A stretch of 64,000 nt of DNA from Symsagittifera roscoffensis (GCF_963678635.1 NC_087062.1:76440349-76504348); one strand, 5' to 3'. Counted from the stretch's first letter, positions 11,449-23,548 are shown. Notes: a model not told the origin generated them from the letters alone. Program-made: numbers and translations.

Positions 11449-12620
11449 TGTCCGCTTTTCCTTAGTGGGTCCTTTCGGAGTATTGTCTTGGGTGGTGATT
11501 TACATTGATTTTCTACTTTGTCCTCCACAAATCCTTTCTCCCAAGAGTAGATCATTTCATTTCGAAGGTCGGGATTGAGTAGCCCTGTCTCGTCCACCAA
11601 TTTCCTGATATCGTTTTTAGCCGCGTCCCTTCTTTCGTTGTTCCAACGGGCGTTCGCCTCCAATAATTCCTTTAGAGCTTTGGCTTCTTTGTCTCTGTCC
11701 GATGTTAACTGCTGATTGTGCAGTGGGCTTGTATCCCTGCTAAGTTGTCCCTTGCGCACTATTTTGAGATTCTCTCTCGACTGGTCAATTCTTCGTTTCA
11801 GTTGGGAAGCCGTCAGTGCTGAGCGTTCCAAGTGTTGTTTGTCTAAATAATCAGAATTATTTAAAAACCTATCCCTCACAATTTTAAATTCTGTTTTTGG
11901 TAGTCTGCCGAAATGTGCTTGAAACGGGGATACTTGAATTGTTTTCTGCTTGTTCCACCGTAAATCTCTCATTATAGTGCTGAAACATAATTTGATTGAT
12001 TTATTATTTTCTTCGAGCATCATCACTCCCAGTCTTCTTTTTATAGTTTGGATTGTACGTTCGACCAAACCACAACCTCTGTGGTCCCCCACCGGACAAA
12101 ATTTTTGCTCGATATTGAATTCCGAACAGAATTTTTTTTAGCGTTTTCCCCTTAAAGCCTGAAATTGGTCCGAACGAATTGATTCAGGGACTCCATGTGT
12201 GTCGATATATGATCTCAAGAATTTTACTGTGCACTTTCCCTTTGTGGATTTCGTAACCTTCACTGATGGAAATTTTGAGAATCGATCTATAGCTACTAAA
12301 AGGTAGATTTTTTTTCCTTTTTGATTTTCTATAGGCCCCGCGTAGTCTAATTGTACCTCCTGTCCCGGCTGCGTGAGCAGTGGCAGTGGTTTTGACGAAT
12401 TTTTCGAAATAAGGTATTTTACATTCTTACCATATCTGGTACAGCTACGGCACTCCTCTGCCAAATTCACGATGTCCTTATTCATATGAGGCCACCACAG
12501 ATATTGCGCTGCTCCCAACATAGCCTCCTGGCCTGAATGCCCTCGATGTATTCGTTTCAGGACAGCTTGTCTTAGTTGTACTGGAACTGCTAGCCGGTTA
12601 TTCACCAAGATGCAGTCGTC
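11424..12620 (-). pseudogene. Integrase of element 2, interrupted by stops
   Basis: The zinc-binding N-terminus (HRGHSGQEAMLGAAQYLWWP, then CRSCTRYGKN) and the first core region (QLDYAGPIEN, IDRFSKFPSV) lie in 12138-12608. The last core part (DHRGCGLVERTIQTIKRR) lies at the start of 11424-12092. An in-frame TAA at 12138-12140 separates them, and a TAG at 12621-12623 precedes the domain. The core Asp of the second catalytic position appears as SDQFQALRGK. The tail (FGRLPKTEFKIV onward) resembles the usual integrase C-terminus. It inserts element cDNA in intact relatives and is inactive here. Confidence 0.85.
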
Positions 12621-13352
12621 CTAAACTGCCATCTGTGACCACAACGGATTTGTATAAGGTCCGATCAATTCAAATCCTTGTTTGTCCCCTCTTTCGATCA
12701 CTCGTCTGAGGCGGTCCATCCACGTGTCTTCTGTGGTCAATTCTGCTAGTAAACTTTTGTCGAAAAGTTTTGCTAGATTGTCCAAGGTCTCTACTTGTTG
12801 CTGCTTTTGCAGTTTCGTTTTTCCTAGTCCCTTTGGTGGTTCTATTGAGCACACTTCCTCTTCACTCTCCGCCTCTTCCGTGGTTGTCAGGTCCCTCTCT
12901 ATTACTTGCACCTCACTGAGTTTCCGTTCCGCCGATGCGATCGGTTTAGTCACTGCTGAACTTGATTCGTGTTCCGAGCTGTCCCTGACTTCTTGAGTGT
13001 GTGCCACCAGTTCTCTATTTTCCTGAACATTTTCTTCTCCGCCTATTAGCTGCCAGAATGAGAGTAGTCTTTGATCCGCTTCTCTTTGTTGATCCGGTTC
13101 CAGCTGCCATTTCACCCGTGATGCATGACGTGTTTCACTGTCGGAGCTATCCCTGTTTTTCCGGCCCCCTCGAATTATTTTTCTTGTACGCTGAACTGTC
13201 TCTGTGATCTCCTCCTCTTCCGAAAGTTCATTTGTGTTGGATAGTGAGCGGTTCCACTTTGGGTCCATTAGACTCTCTTCGCGCTCCTCCTTCCGCCATT
13301 CTTGTGGTGAGCTCGACCACCAGTCGTATGATCTGTTTCCGTTTCCTGACAT
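12621..13352 (-). pseudogene. Acidic linker between RNase H and integrase of element 2
   Basis: A 243-codon frame rich in Glu, Ser and Arg (WRKEEREESLMDPKWN, LSNTNELSEEEEITE, TTTEEAESEEEVCS). It ends just before the integrase zinc domain in the same frame. The frame changes from RNase H to this linker near a run of ten A (minus strand, about 13373-13382). That run could be a mutation hot spot or a slippery site. No enzymatic motif is visible, and a linker of this length is unusual for Ty3/gypsy pol. Confidence 0.6.
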
Positions 13353-13378
13353 CTCGATCCTTGAGTCAGTTTTTTTTT

Positions 13379-15508
13379 TTAAATTTCCGGTACTGGTTGT
13401 TTTATGATTTTGAATTTATTTAAGACTGACTGTTTGTTGGGTTGATTTGACGAAAAAGTGATTTGCTTATGTTGAACTGTTGTGTTTTGCTGTTTTTGCA
13501 GTCGTGAAAACTGTTTTTTCTCGTTCCGGTCGAGCTTTGTTCGGTTTTGACCGTTTTGGTTGCTATAGCAACCATTACTTGATGACTGTTTCTTAGCATT
13601 CCTTCTAGAACATTCTAGAACGTTTTCGTTCCGGTTGAGCGACCCAATTTCTTTAAGCCTACTGTTCCAGCAGTCGAACGCTTCATAAAAGGAGTTTATT
13701 GTCGCTACTACAAACTTTTTGTCTAATTCTAATTCCGGCCAGGGATCATTGAAGGGATCCTGCGATAAATAATCAACTATGCCCATGTCCCTCCCTGGAA
13801 TGTGAACTATTTTGAACTGATATGGCAGTAACCGGTCAACCCACCGGGTTAAACGTGATTGGTAGGTCTTGTTCGATTTGTTGCCATCCAATGCTGTTGT
13901 AAGCGCTTTATGGTCAGTTGCAATGATAAATGTTGTCCCCAGGAGGTAGTGTTTATATCTATCTACTGCCCAAACAACTGCCAATAACTCCAATTCATTT
14001 GTTGAATATTTTTTTTCTTGGGCATTTAGGTATCGGGATGCGAATGAAATTGGGACCCACAGGCCTTTATCATTTTGTTGTTCTAAAGTAGCCCCTAACC
14101 CATCATGGCTAGCATCGCATTTAACTCGTGTTTCTCGAGTTGCATCGTAATAATGTACTTTTGTTATACTTGCCACAGCTTCTTTTATATCATTAAACAC
14201 TACGGTGTGTTCCTCCCCCCACTCAAATTTTTTCACCGGGAGTTTCATGATTTTTAACTTTTTCTTTTGATTCTCTTCTTTCAGAAGTGGTCTTAATTTT
14301 TCAGTCAGACTTGCTGCTTTATGTATAAATTTAGCTAATTAATTTATGCTTCCCAGGAATGACCTTAGCTGTTTAAGCGATTTCGGCGGGTTCAAATTCA
14401 CTACTGCTTCCGTTTTAGTGATTTTTGGTCTAACTCCTGCCTCTGAGAGATGATGACCCAACCAATTCACTTCTTGTTTGAAAAAGTCGCATTTTGATAG
14501 TTTCAATGCCAAATTTTCCGCATCCAATTTTTTTAATACTGTTTCTACCAAGTTTGCATGTTCAATTTCACTTCCCTTTGACACAATAAGTATGTCATCC
14601 AGAAAACAGAACGTGTTTTTAGCGTGGTTGATGGTTCTGTCCATAGCCTTTTGAAATTCAGCTGGCATATCTGCTAAACCGTAGAACCCTGTCAAGAATC
14701 TGTAGGTTCCAGTTGCTTTTCCACCAACAATGTTGAAGTTGCATTGTCTAGCTGTATCTGCAGCCAATTTTAATTGACTGTACGCATATTTCAAATCTAA
14801 CACCGAAAAATATAGCGTACCCTTTTTGTTTTCAGTTACAATCTGGCTTACCCCATCAATGAGTTCATCTACATTTGGCATTTGGTATTTGTTTTTGAAC
14901 AATTGTCTATTGATTGGTTTTGCATCCATTGCCAATTTTATTGAGTCGTCCTTCTTTACTGTTATCACAATCGGAGCGATAGAGCAATCACTTGTACATT
15001 TCTCAAGTTTTGTTATATGACCTTCTGTCAACAACTTCTCGATTTCTTTTTCGACTTTATCTTGTATGTGAATTGGGATTCTTCTCCCCTTTTCTTGGAT
15101 TGGACATAATGGATATTTAAATTTTGAACTGACAATGTGATTTTTCGAAATGCCTTGTCTTTCAAATAGGTTTTTAAATTGAGTGAAAATTTTTTCTTTC
15201 CAACCTTCTGACTGCTCGCACATGAGCACGTCAAACCTGGTGAGTTCCTTGGGCGCTGGTTTTTGTGTAGTCACTATTCCCACTTGTCCTTGCAAATCTA
15301 GTCCCATGATACATCTAGTTTTTCGTTCTGATACCAGAAAGGTGGCGCCCTTTACTTCCCAGCCCGCTGACCTCAGATTGGTTTTTAGGGCTCCCAGTAT
15401 ACTGATCGGTTGTTTGTTTTAGTCCAAGAATTTGGTTTGTATATTCAGTTTATCGGACGGTATGAATCTTACTTTGTTTGATTTTTCCATAATTTCCTTT
15501 GTTGTCGC
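13379..15508 (-). pseudogene. Reverse transcriptase and RNase H of element 2, with in-frame stops
   Basis: One frame is continuous with gag and broken only by TAA at 15419-15421 and at 14339-14341. RT blocks are ELTRFDVLMCEQ, FKYPLCPIQEKG, KKDDSIKLAMDAKPIN, YFSVLDLKYAYSQLKLAAD, GTYRFLTGFYGLADMPAEFQ, the catalytic FCFLDDILIVSKG and LGHHLSEAGVRPK. RNase H blocks follow: VKCDASHDGLGATLEQ, STNELELLAVVWAVDRYKHY, TDHKALTTAL and GIVDYLSQDP. After RNase H comes an Asn/Gln/Lys-rich stretch. These would copy the RNA and degrade the template strand. The YxDD tyrosine is replaced by Phe. Confidence 0.88.
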
Positions 15509-16900
15509 CTAGTTGAGAAATGAAACTGGACTTCCAGTGTCCACTGTTAATTGAATTATCTGGTTATCTATTCGTACCATGGCCTTTAGTGATTTTACAC
15601 GATTCAATGTTGGATCGCGGATCGAATCTATTTTCTGAACTCGCACCATTTTTCCGTTTGGTTTGTCCCTCATTTCGTTGATTCGGTCTTTCACATATTT
15701 TGAAACTCTCTCGTTTTCCGGTTGATAGGTTTGTATCGACATAACCTCAAATTCGCTACATGACCCAACACCTTCACTTATCTGATCGCATTCCTCTACC
15801 GATCCTTCCGAGTCTTCCGCAACTTCACTTACTTGTTGAGATCTGCACATTTTAGCGAAATTATTGGGTTTGCCACAGTGTTTACAGGTTTTCCCCATCG
15901 CTGGACAATTTTTTAGGTGTCCCTGTTCAAACGTCCTTCCACATCTATTAAATGGTTTTGTTTTCGTGTTTTGATTCTTGTTATTGTTTTGTCTTTTATT
16001 CGATTCCCTTCTATTTGAAGTTTTGGTTGTCCCCGCCAAATTTTTAACTGCCATTACAGGTTCTTGTTTTATTCTCACACCCGAGATGTAATTGCTACTT
16101 GATCCCCCTGTAGCCGCAGCATTAGTCTTTTGAAACGCCATTGTGGTTAACTTGCTATGTTCGAATTTTATAGCCTTTTTCAGAACCTCCTCCGGGTCTA
16201 GAGTCTCGAATGTCAACGTGTCCTGCAAGGTCATGTTTTTCATTTTTGAAATGAACAGGTCTCGGACTATTTCATTTTCCAATGCTCCCAGTTCTGATCG
16301 GGCTGCCTGTGCAGTTAGCGCTGCGTGAAATGATTCCAGAGATTCTCCCGATTCTTGCATTCTCGTAAATAACTTGTATCTTTCGTATGTTACACATTTT
16401 ACCTTTTGAAACGAGACTTCTGCCAAATCTGTTATTTCCCTGAACGTCATTTTCGATATTTCAGCATGCGGGTTCTTTTGTAGGAATCTTTTCTTTCCCT
16501 CTGTACCCAGAGACAAAAATAATCTGGACACCAATTTCTTTTGTACTTCGTTGTAGAAGACATTGTGTCCGACTCGTGGTCCTCTTGTCTTTCTCTCTTC
16601 GTTCTCCAATGCTACTCTATCCATTGCTAGCTTATCTCTAAGAATCCTAGCGTTCCTCGCATCTTCATTCTCCCCGTCTCTGGGTGTTTCAGGGCGTGGT
16701 GGCGGTTCCTCTAATATGTCTTTTGGTTCTTCCAAAATAATCTCTGGGTTCACATTTTCTTTAATCGTAACCGCTATGAGAAATTGTTCGAACCAGATTT
16801 TGAATTGCCACGGAGGGTCTAGATTCACTGACGCCCAAAATACCGGAATTCCCATGTCCGTTCTGTTATCTTGAGCTGCGAATCCTGCTGGCTGCGCCAT
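15509..16900 (-). pseudogene. Gag and start of protease of element 2
   Basis: 463 codons. The capsid-like part is at about residues 10-270 (FWASVNLDPPWQFKIWFEQF; VSFQKVKCVTYERYKLFTRM). A basic, Asn-rich stretch follows at about 290-320, then two degenerate zinc knuckles (CGRTFEQGHLKNC and CKHCGKPNNFAKMC), then the protease active site VDTGSPVSFL next to a TAG stop. The ATG at 16900-16898 is formed from the last base of the LTR plus the first two bases of the primer site. As a result the primer site itself encodes residues 2-7, and there is no leader. This is a structural protein that packages the RNA; pol continues in the same frame. Confidence 0.85.
16881..16899 (-). other. tRNA primer binding site of element 2
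   Basis: The minus strand reads TGGCGCAGCCAGCAGGATT immediately after the 5' LTR. Its complement ends in CCA and resembles the T-arm/acceptor end of animal tRNA-Ser (GAATCCTGC...GCTGCGCCA). It overlaps the first codons of gag. Confidence 0.75.
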
Positions 16901-17157
16901 GTGATATGCGTTGCGATATCAGTTGAAAACAAGTTGTAATTCAATAATGTATTTGTACTATTGAATTTAGGTTTTCTTATTCTTTTGTTTTGTTGTTGTA
17001 CTGAGAGTTAGATCAATGTTACGAACTCTGATATCTCGCTTAATCTCAGTGTCATCACTCACGTATGACCTTGAGCATACCATACAGTAATGATTAAGCA
17101 CCAAAGGTTAGCTGTACATACGTATATAAATACTGCTACTGCAGAAGCGGTATGACA
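16900..17157 (-). repeat. 5' LTR of element 2
   Basis: 258 bp, nearly identical to 10456-10712. On the minus strand it carries a TATTTATATACG TATA-like box near 17128. It is followed outside by the target duplication AATGG (17158-17162). Confidence 0.92.
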
Positions 17158-17162
17158 AATGG

Positions 17163-20110
17163 TAATTTCTTCAATTTAGAAAAGATTTTCTAATAGAAAA
17201 AACATAATTGCATCAGCTCTTTTATGCCTTTAAAAATTTCCATAAGTTACCATTTCCTAAGCCAATTATATCAGTATATCACACACTAAGTCTACTATAT
17301 ATCATTCCCAGTTCAAATGTCTGTTCTTTTTAAATTTTCAACTGTTTTCGTAACATATAAATACTTCTATTAACCATTCTTTGTTCTTAATAGTTTGACC
17401 TCGATTGTGTTTTCATTTAGAAACATTTCAAATAGACAATCAAATCAGCTTCAATTGTGCGCCCTTAAAGTTCATTTCATTTATGAATTTTGTTAGATTT
17501 AGCTTATCTTCATGGCTTCAAATTTTTGGTGAGCCTTTTAATTACCTTTAATTTTTGAACTAAACCCAAAAAAAAAACAAGACAGCTCAAAAAAACTGCT
17601 AAACGCAGAAGCAAAATACGCGCGCGGAGGCCGGATTGGGGGCGACTATATAAAGTGAATGTTATAGAAAGCTAAAGAACCGTGTTTACTTGATTAAGTA
17701 TGTCACTCGTTTGCTGCATGTCAAATTGACGCGATATTGTTCAAATAGCAAACCAACGGCCAAATAGTGACCCCCTGTAGTCGCTACATCGGGTTGCAAG
17801 CTTGCCAACTGAGGGCAGGATTCTATACGAAAGTTAGTGCAGATTACTATCAAATTTAACCGCTTGTTGGCAATGCTGTATGGGGAATAAATAGGGGCGT
17901 TTCTGCTAAAGTATCCACTTGTATTGTCAAAATTTTCACCTATTACTAAGATTTTTATTTTCGCCCAATGCAGTTGATGCTTAATTTGCACAGCTCCGAC
18001 TGGTGTGCTACTGGCCACGCAAAGATCCATTTTTTGGATCAATTTTTTTTCTACAACTTTTTGGCATCATAAAACAGTAATTTTGCAGGCAAAAAGCGCG
18101 CCGAAAAAAAAGAAATTTTGCGCGACATTAACGCAGAAATTGCTCCAAAATGGAAAAATTGGACCGCTGTTTTTCTTCAAAACTTTGCGTGCGACGCAGA
18201 ATTGCTTGGTAAAAAAAGATTTTTGAAGGTTTTCGGATAGATTTGAATAGATATTTTGACAGTGAGTTGATCTTAAATAGATCGAAACAATGTCAAATCC
18301 ACACCATTCGAGAAAATGTTCAATCCAATTTTGGCCCACTTAATCAAAACAACCTGAATCTTTTAACTTTTATGCAGTAATCATCAAGTGCTTTCAGGTA
18401 TTTGAAGAACTTTTCCGAAATTTCTGTTTTGTGCATCTAAAAATTACACGAGCCCATACAGTTACAAGGTTGCTTGCGTGTACCAATATAAGCCCTAAAT
18501 ACTCCGAATTTCTTAAAATGATCCCAGTTTTACACAGAAAATTAAATTAACTGTGAAATTCAAAAATGTTTTGGTTTTTTTGAAAGTCAACATTTTCATA
18601 AACTATTAATCATTCACTAAACAAGACCAAGCTTTAAAATATTCAACAATGCTCATATCAGAAGATAGCTCTGAACTTTTGACTGCTCTCTCAAGTCTCG
18701 AGTAATTTTTGATTTGAAACATCTCACTGATGATAAATTTAGAAATTTTGAAGTCATATTGAGTCAGGGATCTGTTGCCATGCTTAAAAAAAATAGCAAT
18801 GAGCTTTCAGACTTATAAATAAACTAATCACAGTGCACATAAAATAGCCTAGAACATAGTCAATTGGCCATTCTCAAAACCTCTAAATTTTATCGAAAAG
18901 AATGCGGGTGAAACAATTTTTTATATTCAAACCCAAGGAGTCGATATCTTGATTGAGCTAAAAAAAACTTATTTGATTTATTGTTTCGATCCTATAAATT
19001 ACCATTCAGTGGAAAAGCTTTCCAGCACAGCAATTACGTTACTTTCTTCAGAAGAACGAAAGATAACGTTTTTCTTAACAATTTGCGGCTTAGACTCATT
19101 AATGTTTCGTTTTCGAAGAAAAATTGAACTTTTCGGTTCGTACTGGTTTTTTTTCGAGCAAAAAGTGACTTTTTAGTTACCAATTCTGAGCGGAGTTTTA
19201 ATTAACATCAAAGAAAATAGACTACTTATTGTGATCATTTTTTCTTTTACTTATTTTTTTTGTTTAGTTAAAGCCTTTCGTTAGACTTTAAACGGCAGAC
19301 AAATTATTCAAGGATTTGTCCTAATACGAGTAGTATTGTTTTGCTTCAGTTCAGCGTTAATTGGTTTCTGAGTCTGAGCTGAAATGTAAAATGCTACAAG
19401 GTGAAAATAAGAATCAGCCAATTAGATTTCAATAATCTAAAATATGGAAAGAAAGTAAACATTTCCAGAGACTGGATACTGATATTCGCCGAATATAAAA
19501 ACGGCAGAAATATGCAAAATTTTCAAATTGTCACTGACCGCCGTCGAATTGGAACAAATTTTATATTTCAAGGGTTTCGTTATGAAAAAAGCAAAATTTT
19601 GTTCCATTTAATTCATTTTAATTGATTGGCAAGGGGGCGTTCAACAGTGCCGAAAAAGGCGGAAAAATTTCAGAATAATTTCAACGCATTTTCTAAAAAG
19701 CGAGAAATTTTTGTCGTTAATAATCAAAGAAAATCACTCCAATTTCGGCGCCAAAAATGTCTGCAACAGCAAATTAAACATTTTTTTTGGCGCCAAAACG
19801 TCTAAATTGCAAAACTTTTCTCCCAAAATCTTTAAGTGCCACTTGAGATTGTAAACGTTCGCCGTTAAATTTTTGATTGCCGCACTTAATATGCGGAAAT
19901 TTGTTCATATTTTCGGCACTGTTGAACAAAGTTTTCATTAGACAATGAGTGTGCAAATATCACCCATTGTTTCCTTTTAACGAACTTGTGGCAAATGAAT
20001 TGTGGCTCTGAGGAGGAATTGAAAAACTATCAAAAATTTATTTACAGGCACAATTAAAATGTAATTTAAGGAAATTGAAAAGTTCGAAAATTATTTCTAT
20101 CATAATAAAA
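17163..20110. other. Stretch without a supported gene
   Basis: AT-rich sequence. The region 18950-19340 resembles the dispersed repeat described at 34360-34870, with a AAAAGTGACTTTTTAGTTAC-like segment and CCTAATACGAGTAGTATTG. A minus-strand frame at 17686-18042 (118 codons) has no recognisable motif. Nothing else was seen. Confidence 0.4.
17630..17665 (+). promoter_or_regulatory. Possible core promoter (TATA box in a GC-rich pocket)
   Basis: GGGGGCGACTATATAAAGTG follows a short GC-rich segment (CGCGCGCGGAGGCCGGATTGG) in otherwise AT-rich DNA. The arrangement looks like a TATA promoter with an upstream GC/CCAAT-like region. No plus-strand gene is visible just downstream, so this is weak. Confidence 0.2.
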
Positions 20111-20116
20111 GAAACG

Positions 20117-20490
20117 GATCAATTTAACAATTCCCCCCCTTTACTATCTACTTAAGAATTGCCACCCCTATTAATAAAAGCAGTAAATTAACACTGAGCT
20201 TTCTATTGAGAATTAGAGTTTTGCTGCATTCTGATTGATCGAAAATGCGTTACTTTAATCTACTTAACAATCTACTTAACAATGTTTTTTGGGGGGAGGG
20301 ATTGTACGGTTGATCCAAAATTTTGATAATTTGTTTCTTTGGATCTACTTAACAATTGCCCCCCCCCCTTTTTTTAAGAAAGGGGGTTTCTTAAAAGGGG
20401 GGGGGGGCAATTGTTAAGTAGATCCAAAGAAACAAATTATCAAAATTTTGCATCAACCGTACAATCCCTCCCCCCAAAAAACAATTAGGG
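20117..20490. repeat. Foldback / MITE-like repeat with a ~200-bp palindrome
   Basis: From about 20281 to 20485 the sequence is a near-perfect inverted repeat of roughly 100-bp arms centred near 20383. TTTTTTGGGGGGAGGGATTG on the left pairs with CAATCCCTCCCCCCAAAAAA on the right, and the inner ends are CTTAACAATTGCCCCCC / GGGGGGCAATTGTTAAG. The part upstream (20117-20280) is shared with the repeat at 44591-44812: TTTTGCTGCATT(C/T)TGATTG and TATTGAGAATT. It is a non-autonomous DNA transposon or foldback element by appearance. No transposase is present. Confidence 0.7.
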
Positions 20491-22500
20491 GGGATAAAAT
20501 ACCGGTTTTTCAGATATTGACTTCGAGGGCAAAGTAATTTGATCTAATTAGTCAAAAAATAAATCGATATCAAACAACTGGATAAAATATCTAATCAGTA
20601 TACAAGAAATTCTCCAGCCGTATGTTGGTGTGCTTGTTTGAAATGAATATTTTAAGCGGAGTTAATACATGCTTGGGGAGGACATTCTAGGGTAGGTCAC
20701 TTGGGAGGGGGAAATGTACTGTTGATCCAAAAAAAAATTCAAATTAAATCTTTTTCGAATCAAATAAAATAAAAATTCAAATAATTATGATATTCAATTA
20801 CATCTGAGCAGCCTAATTTGTGTATATATTAGTATATACATGTATTAGTATATATATTTTTGCTTATTCCATTTGATAGAAAAAGCGTCCTTGAAATTGC
20901 AATAGTTTTAAGACCAGGTAATTTTTTCTTGCAATATTGTTTTGTTTAGCGGGTATTTGTTTTGCAGTTTATTGTCACTTTGCTGACATGTAATAGAAAC
21001 TAAGGGACCAAATTGGGTCGTTCATATAACATAATAAATCATAGTAAAATTTGAGTTGAACTGATTGCTTCAAAAACCTATCAAAGTAATCGGTTTTCGT
21101 GGGTAGGTTGTCTCTCCTAGATCAATTTTAGACTCATTAATGTTTCAAAATCCCCCTCTTTTATTTTGAAGTCAATTATCCGCCATACGCCATCCCCGAA
21201 ATTAACTGTTTTAATAGAAGAGGGGGATTTAAAAAAAAAATTTCGAGGACTAGGGGCAGTTGTTTAAAAATTTAGCCTTCCTTCTAATTTTGCATACGAT
21301 GGCGCCGAAACATCGGCTGAAAAAAGTTTATGGCTGGTCGTCCAAATCTTGATGCGTAAAATAGTTCCTTATGCGGATCCCTTATGTGGGAGCTGTGGTC
21401 GATTTCACAAAGGGGCTTCGAAATCCCCCTGCAACCTTAGTTTATCCAGCACACCGAACGACTTTCTGATTTAAGTTAAAAATGATTTTCGCATATAGTC
21501 TCGAAAACAAATGTTCAATATTGCAGAAAAAAAATCTTGCAGACTGGAAACAAAGTTTCAACAAGTGGAGAAAGTATGTTTTAAAAATATAATCAAGGAG
21601 AAGCGCTTTGGCGGATAGTTTCGACAGCGAAAATTGAGGAGGGCTCACTTTGCTGCAGGTTGCCTTCTTATGACTGCATGCTTGTGTTTGTCGTCGGGCT
21701 CAGAGTCACATGTCAATGTCAGCAAAGACTCTTGGGAGTTCGTGCTACCCGATAGAGAAAGCTTCCTGGGCTCCGATTGCGCCGCTCGAAGGTAATCATT
21801 TTGATCTAAAGCACGGGGTTGATTTTTGAATAATTTCGTTTTCAACTAATTGAATTCTCCAGGTCGATTAAATTGATTTCCTGAGCTCTTTAAACATTAA
21901 AAGGCCCCATAATGTCAAAATTGACTTCAATGCGCACACAGTTTTGAAAGAAAACGCCAGAAAACGCAGTTTTTGTTCTTTTTCAAGGAACATTTGTTGC
22001 AAATTTTGTTGCTTCCCCTTCAAAATAAGCAAATTGTGTTGCCATTGACGTACCCAGAAAAACTGAATTTTATTCCGCCCCCGTCATAGCACAAAAAGTT
22101 TAAGCTCAATTTTAGTCTTGCAAGACTCGGTAAAACAGACCTCGCGCAACTTGTACGTGATTATTTGCAAATCGAAAGATATATTCCAATCGAAAATTTT
22201 GAGTTGAAATTGAGCAAACTCAAATAGATGCTCGAAATTCACACGAGATCAATACGACTGTGACCTACCTTAATCAAAGTTGAGTTTCATTAGTCAATTT
22301 AATATTTGAAGTACATTCACTTGTGACAAACATACGTCTTTTTCAATTTTTCAAATACTTTTCGTTTTACTGCGTAAACCAAAAAAAATTGTCTGACAAT
22401 TTTTTCACGGGGTATGAATGTGGGATATGTAAGTTTAAGACAGACATTTTGAAAGTCATAAAATTAATAAGAGTGTGACGTCTTTGAACTTATCTGAAAA
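20491..22500. other. Stretch without a supported gene
   Basis: AT-rich. Apart from the small inverted repeat at 21148-21232, no structure or gene was recognised. Minus-strand frames at 21442-21845 show no known motif. Confidence 0.4.
21148..21232. repeat. Short inverted repeat (MITE-like)
   Basis: AAATCCCCCTCTTTTA (left) and TAATAGAAGAGGGGGATTT (right) pair with one mismatch around a loop of about 45 bases. Confidence 0.5.
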
Positions 22501-22560
22501 GAGAGAAAACATATTTAGAAAGTAGGAACACCGACTGGAGACACTACGAAAAATCGTGGG

Positions 22561-23480
22561 ATGCCGCAAGAAACCACGGGAGGAACTACAGAAGCAGAAG
22601 CGGATGAAACTAGAGATGAGGCGACCGTATTTGAAACAGAAAACAGAGTTGAAGATTGGAAAAATTGGAAGAAAAAGAAGACGAAGCCAAGGAAGAAAAC
22701 AGAAGAGACAGAAGGAGAATCAGAATGTATAATGTCAACGTACCAAATTTGAAGTCATTAGACGTAGAGGAATATAGATGGTGGAAGAGAAACTTATTGT
22801 GTAACCACAAATGTACACAGGTTCAATTGGAAATGCTGCCCCCCCCATGTCATTATGAATGGGATAACCGATGTGCCGCATTGAACGAAATCGTGATTAC
22901 GATGGATGGAGACAAAGCCCCAACAGAACTCGGGCCGAAGAAAATATTAGAGCCACTAGAAGAATGCCTCGCACCAAGTCCTTTCCTATAATCCGAGCAA
23001 ACATAAAGACAGCGCAAAAGATGTAAGAAAGGCCCGGAATTCAGCTGGGATGAATACATCAAAAGAATGAAGCGATACCGAAGACAAATGTATGAGTCTG
23101 ACATGTCAATCAATGACAAGGTTTTTGCTTTGTTTTTACCAGAAGGGTTGAATTTAGATGAGGCAAAAAAAATCTTTCCTGAAAACATTGCGAGAAACAA
23201 AGGTTACAAAAACCGTATTGACCCTGCCATTCTGGAGCAAACGTTACGGAGATTTGCAGTAAAGGAGAGTCAAACGGCAAACAATCTCTTCAATCAAAAC
23301 CAGAACAGTTGATACAACTTGACGGGAATAGTAGAGGACAAAATCGAAGAGGGAGAGGAGGTTACATACCGGCGAGAGGTCGATCAGGACAGCAAGGAGG
23401 ATGTTTCAGACGCGGCTCAAGTGATCACTAACTAAGAGAATGTAAAGCGAATTATGGGACGAAGACAGGTAATGAAAGAA
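22561..23480 (+). pseudogene. Gag-like remnant
   Basis: Frames at 22656-22991 and 23067-23312 give a capsid-like sequence (VPNLKSLDVEEYRWWKRNLL; DKVFALFLPEGLNLDEAKKI). An Arg/Gly-rich stretch (RGQNRRGRGGYIPARGRSGQ) follows, then a broken zinc knuckle (CFRRGSSDH.LREC). The order capsid, basic region, knuckle matches Ty3/gypsy Gag. Two or more frameshifts disrupt it. Confidence 0.6.
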
Positions 23481-23548
23481 GAGAGGATCAGTTTTGTAGA
23501 GTTAAATCCGGATATAGAAGGAGTTCTAATCCAGAACGGAAGGAAAAA

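Larger units (their letters stand above)
10456..17157 (-). mobile_element. Full-length Ty3/gypsy LTR retrotransposon (element 2)
   Basis: Minus-strand order is 5' LTR 16900-17157, primer site, gag-protease, RT, RNase H, linker, integrase, charged tail, polypurine tract and 3' LTR 10456-10712. The 5-bp target duplication AATGG is present at 10451-10455 and 17158-17162. The LTRs differ at about four positions in 258 by eye, so the insertion is recent. Even so, the coding region carries several in-frame stops (15509, 15419, 14339, 12621, 12138) and two frame changes. The primer site TGGCGCAGCCAGCAGGATTC is complementary to a 3' end like that of animal tRNA-Ser. The lineage resembles the mag-type group, but this was not tested. 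Confidence 0.93.

Noticed and set aside
17686-18042. 118-codon minus-strand ORF as a gene
   Set aside because: No recognisable domain, no splice context and no relative in the window.
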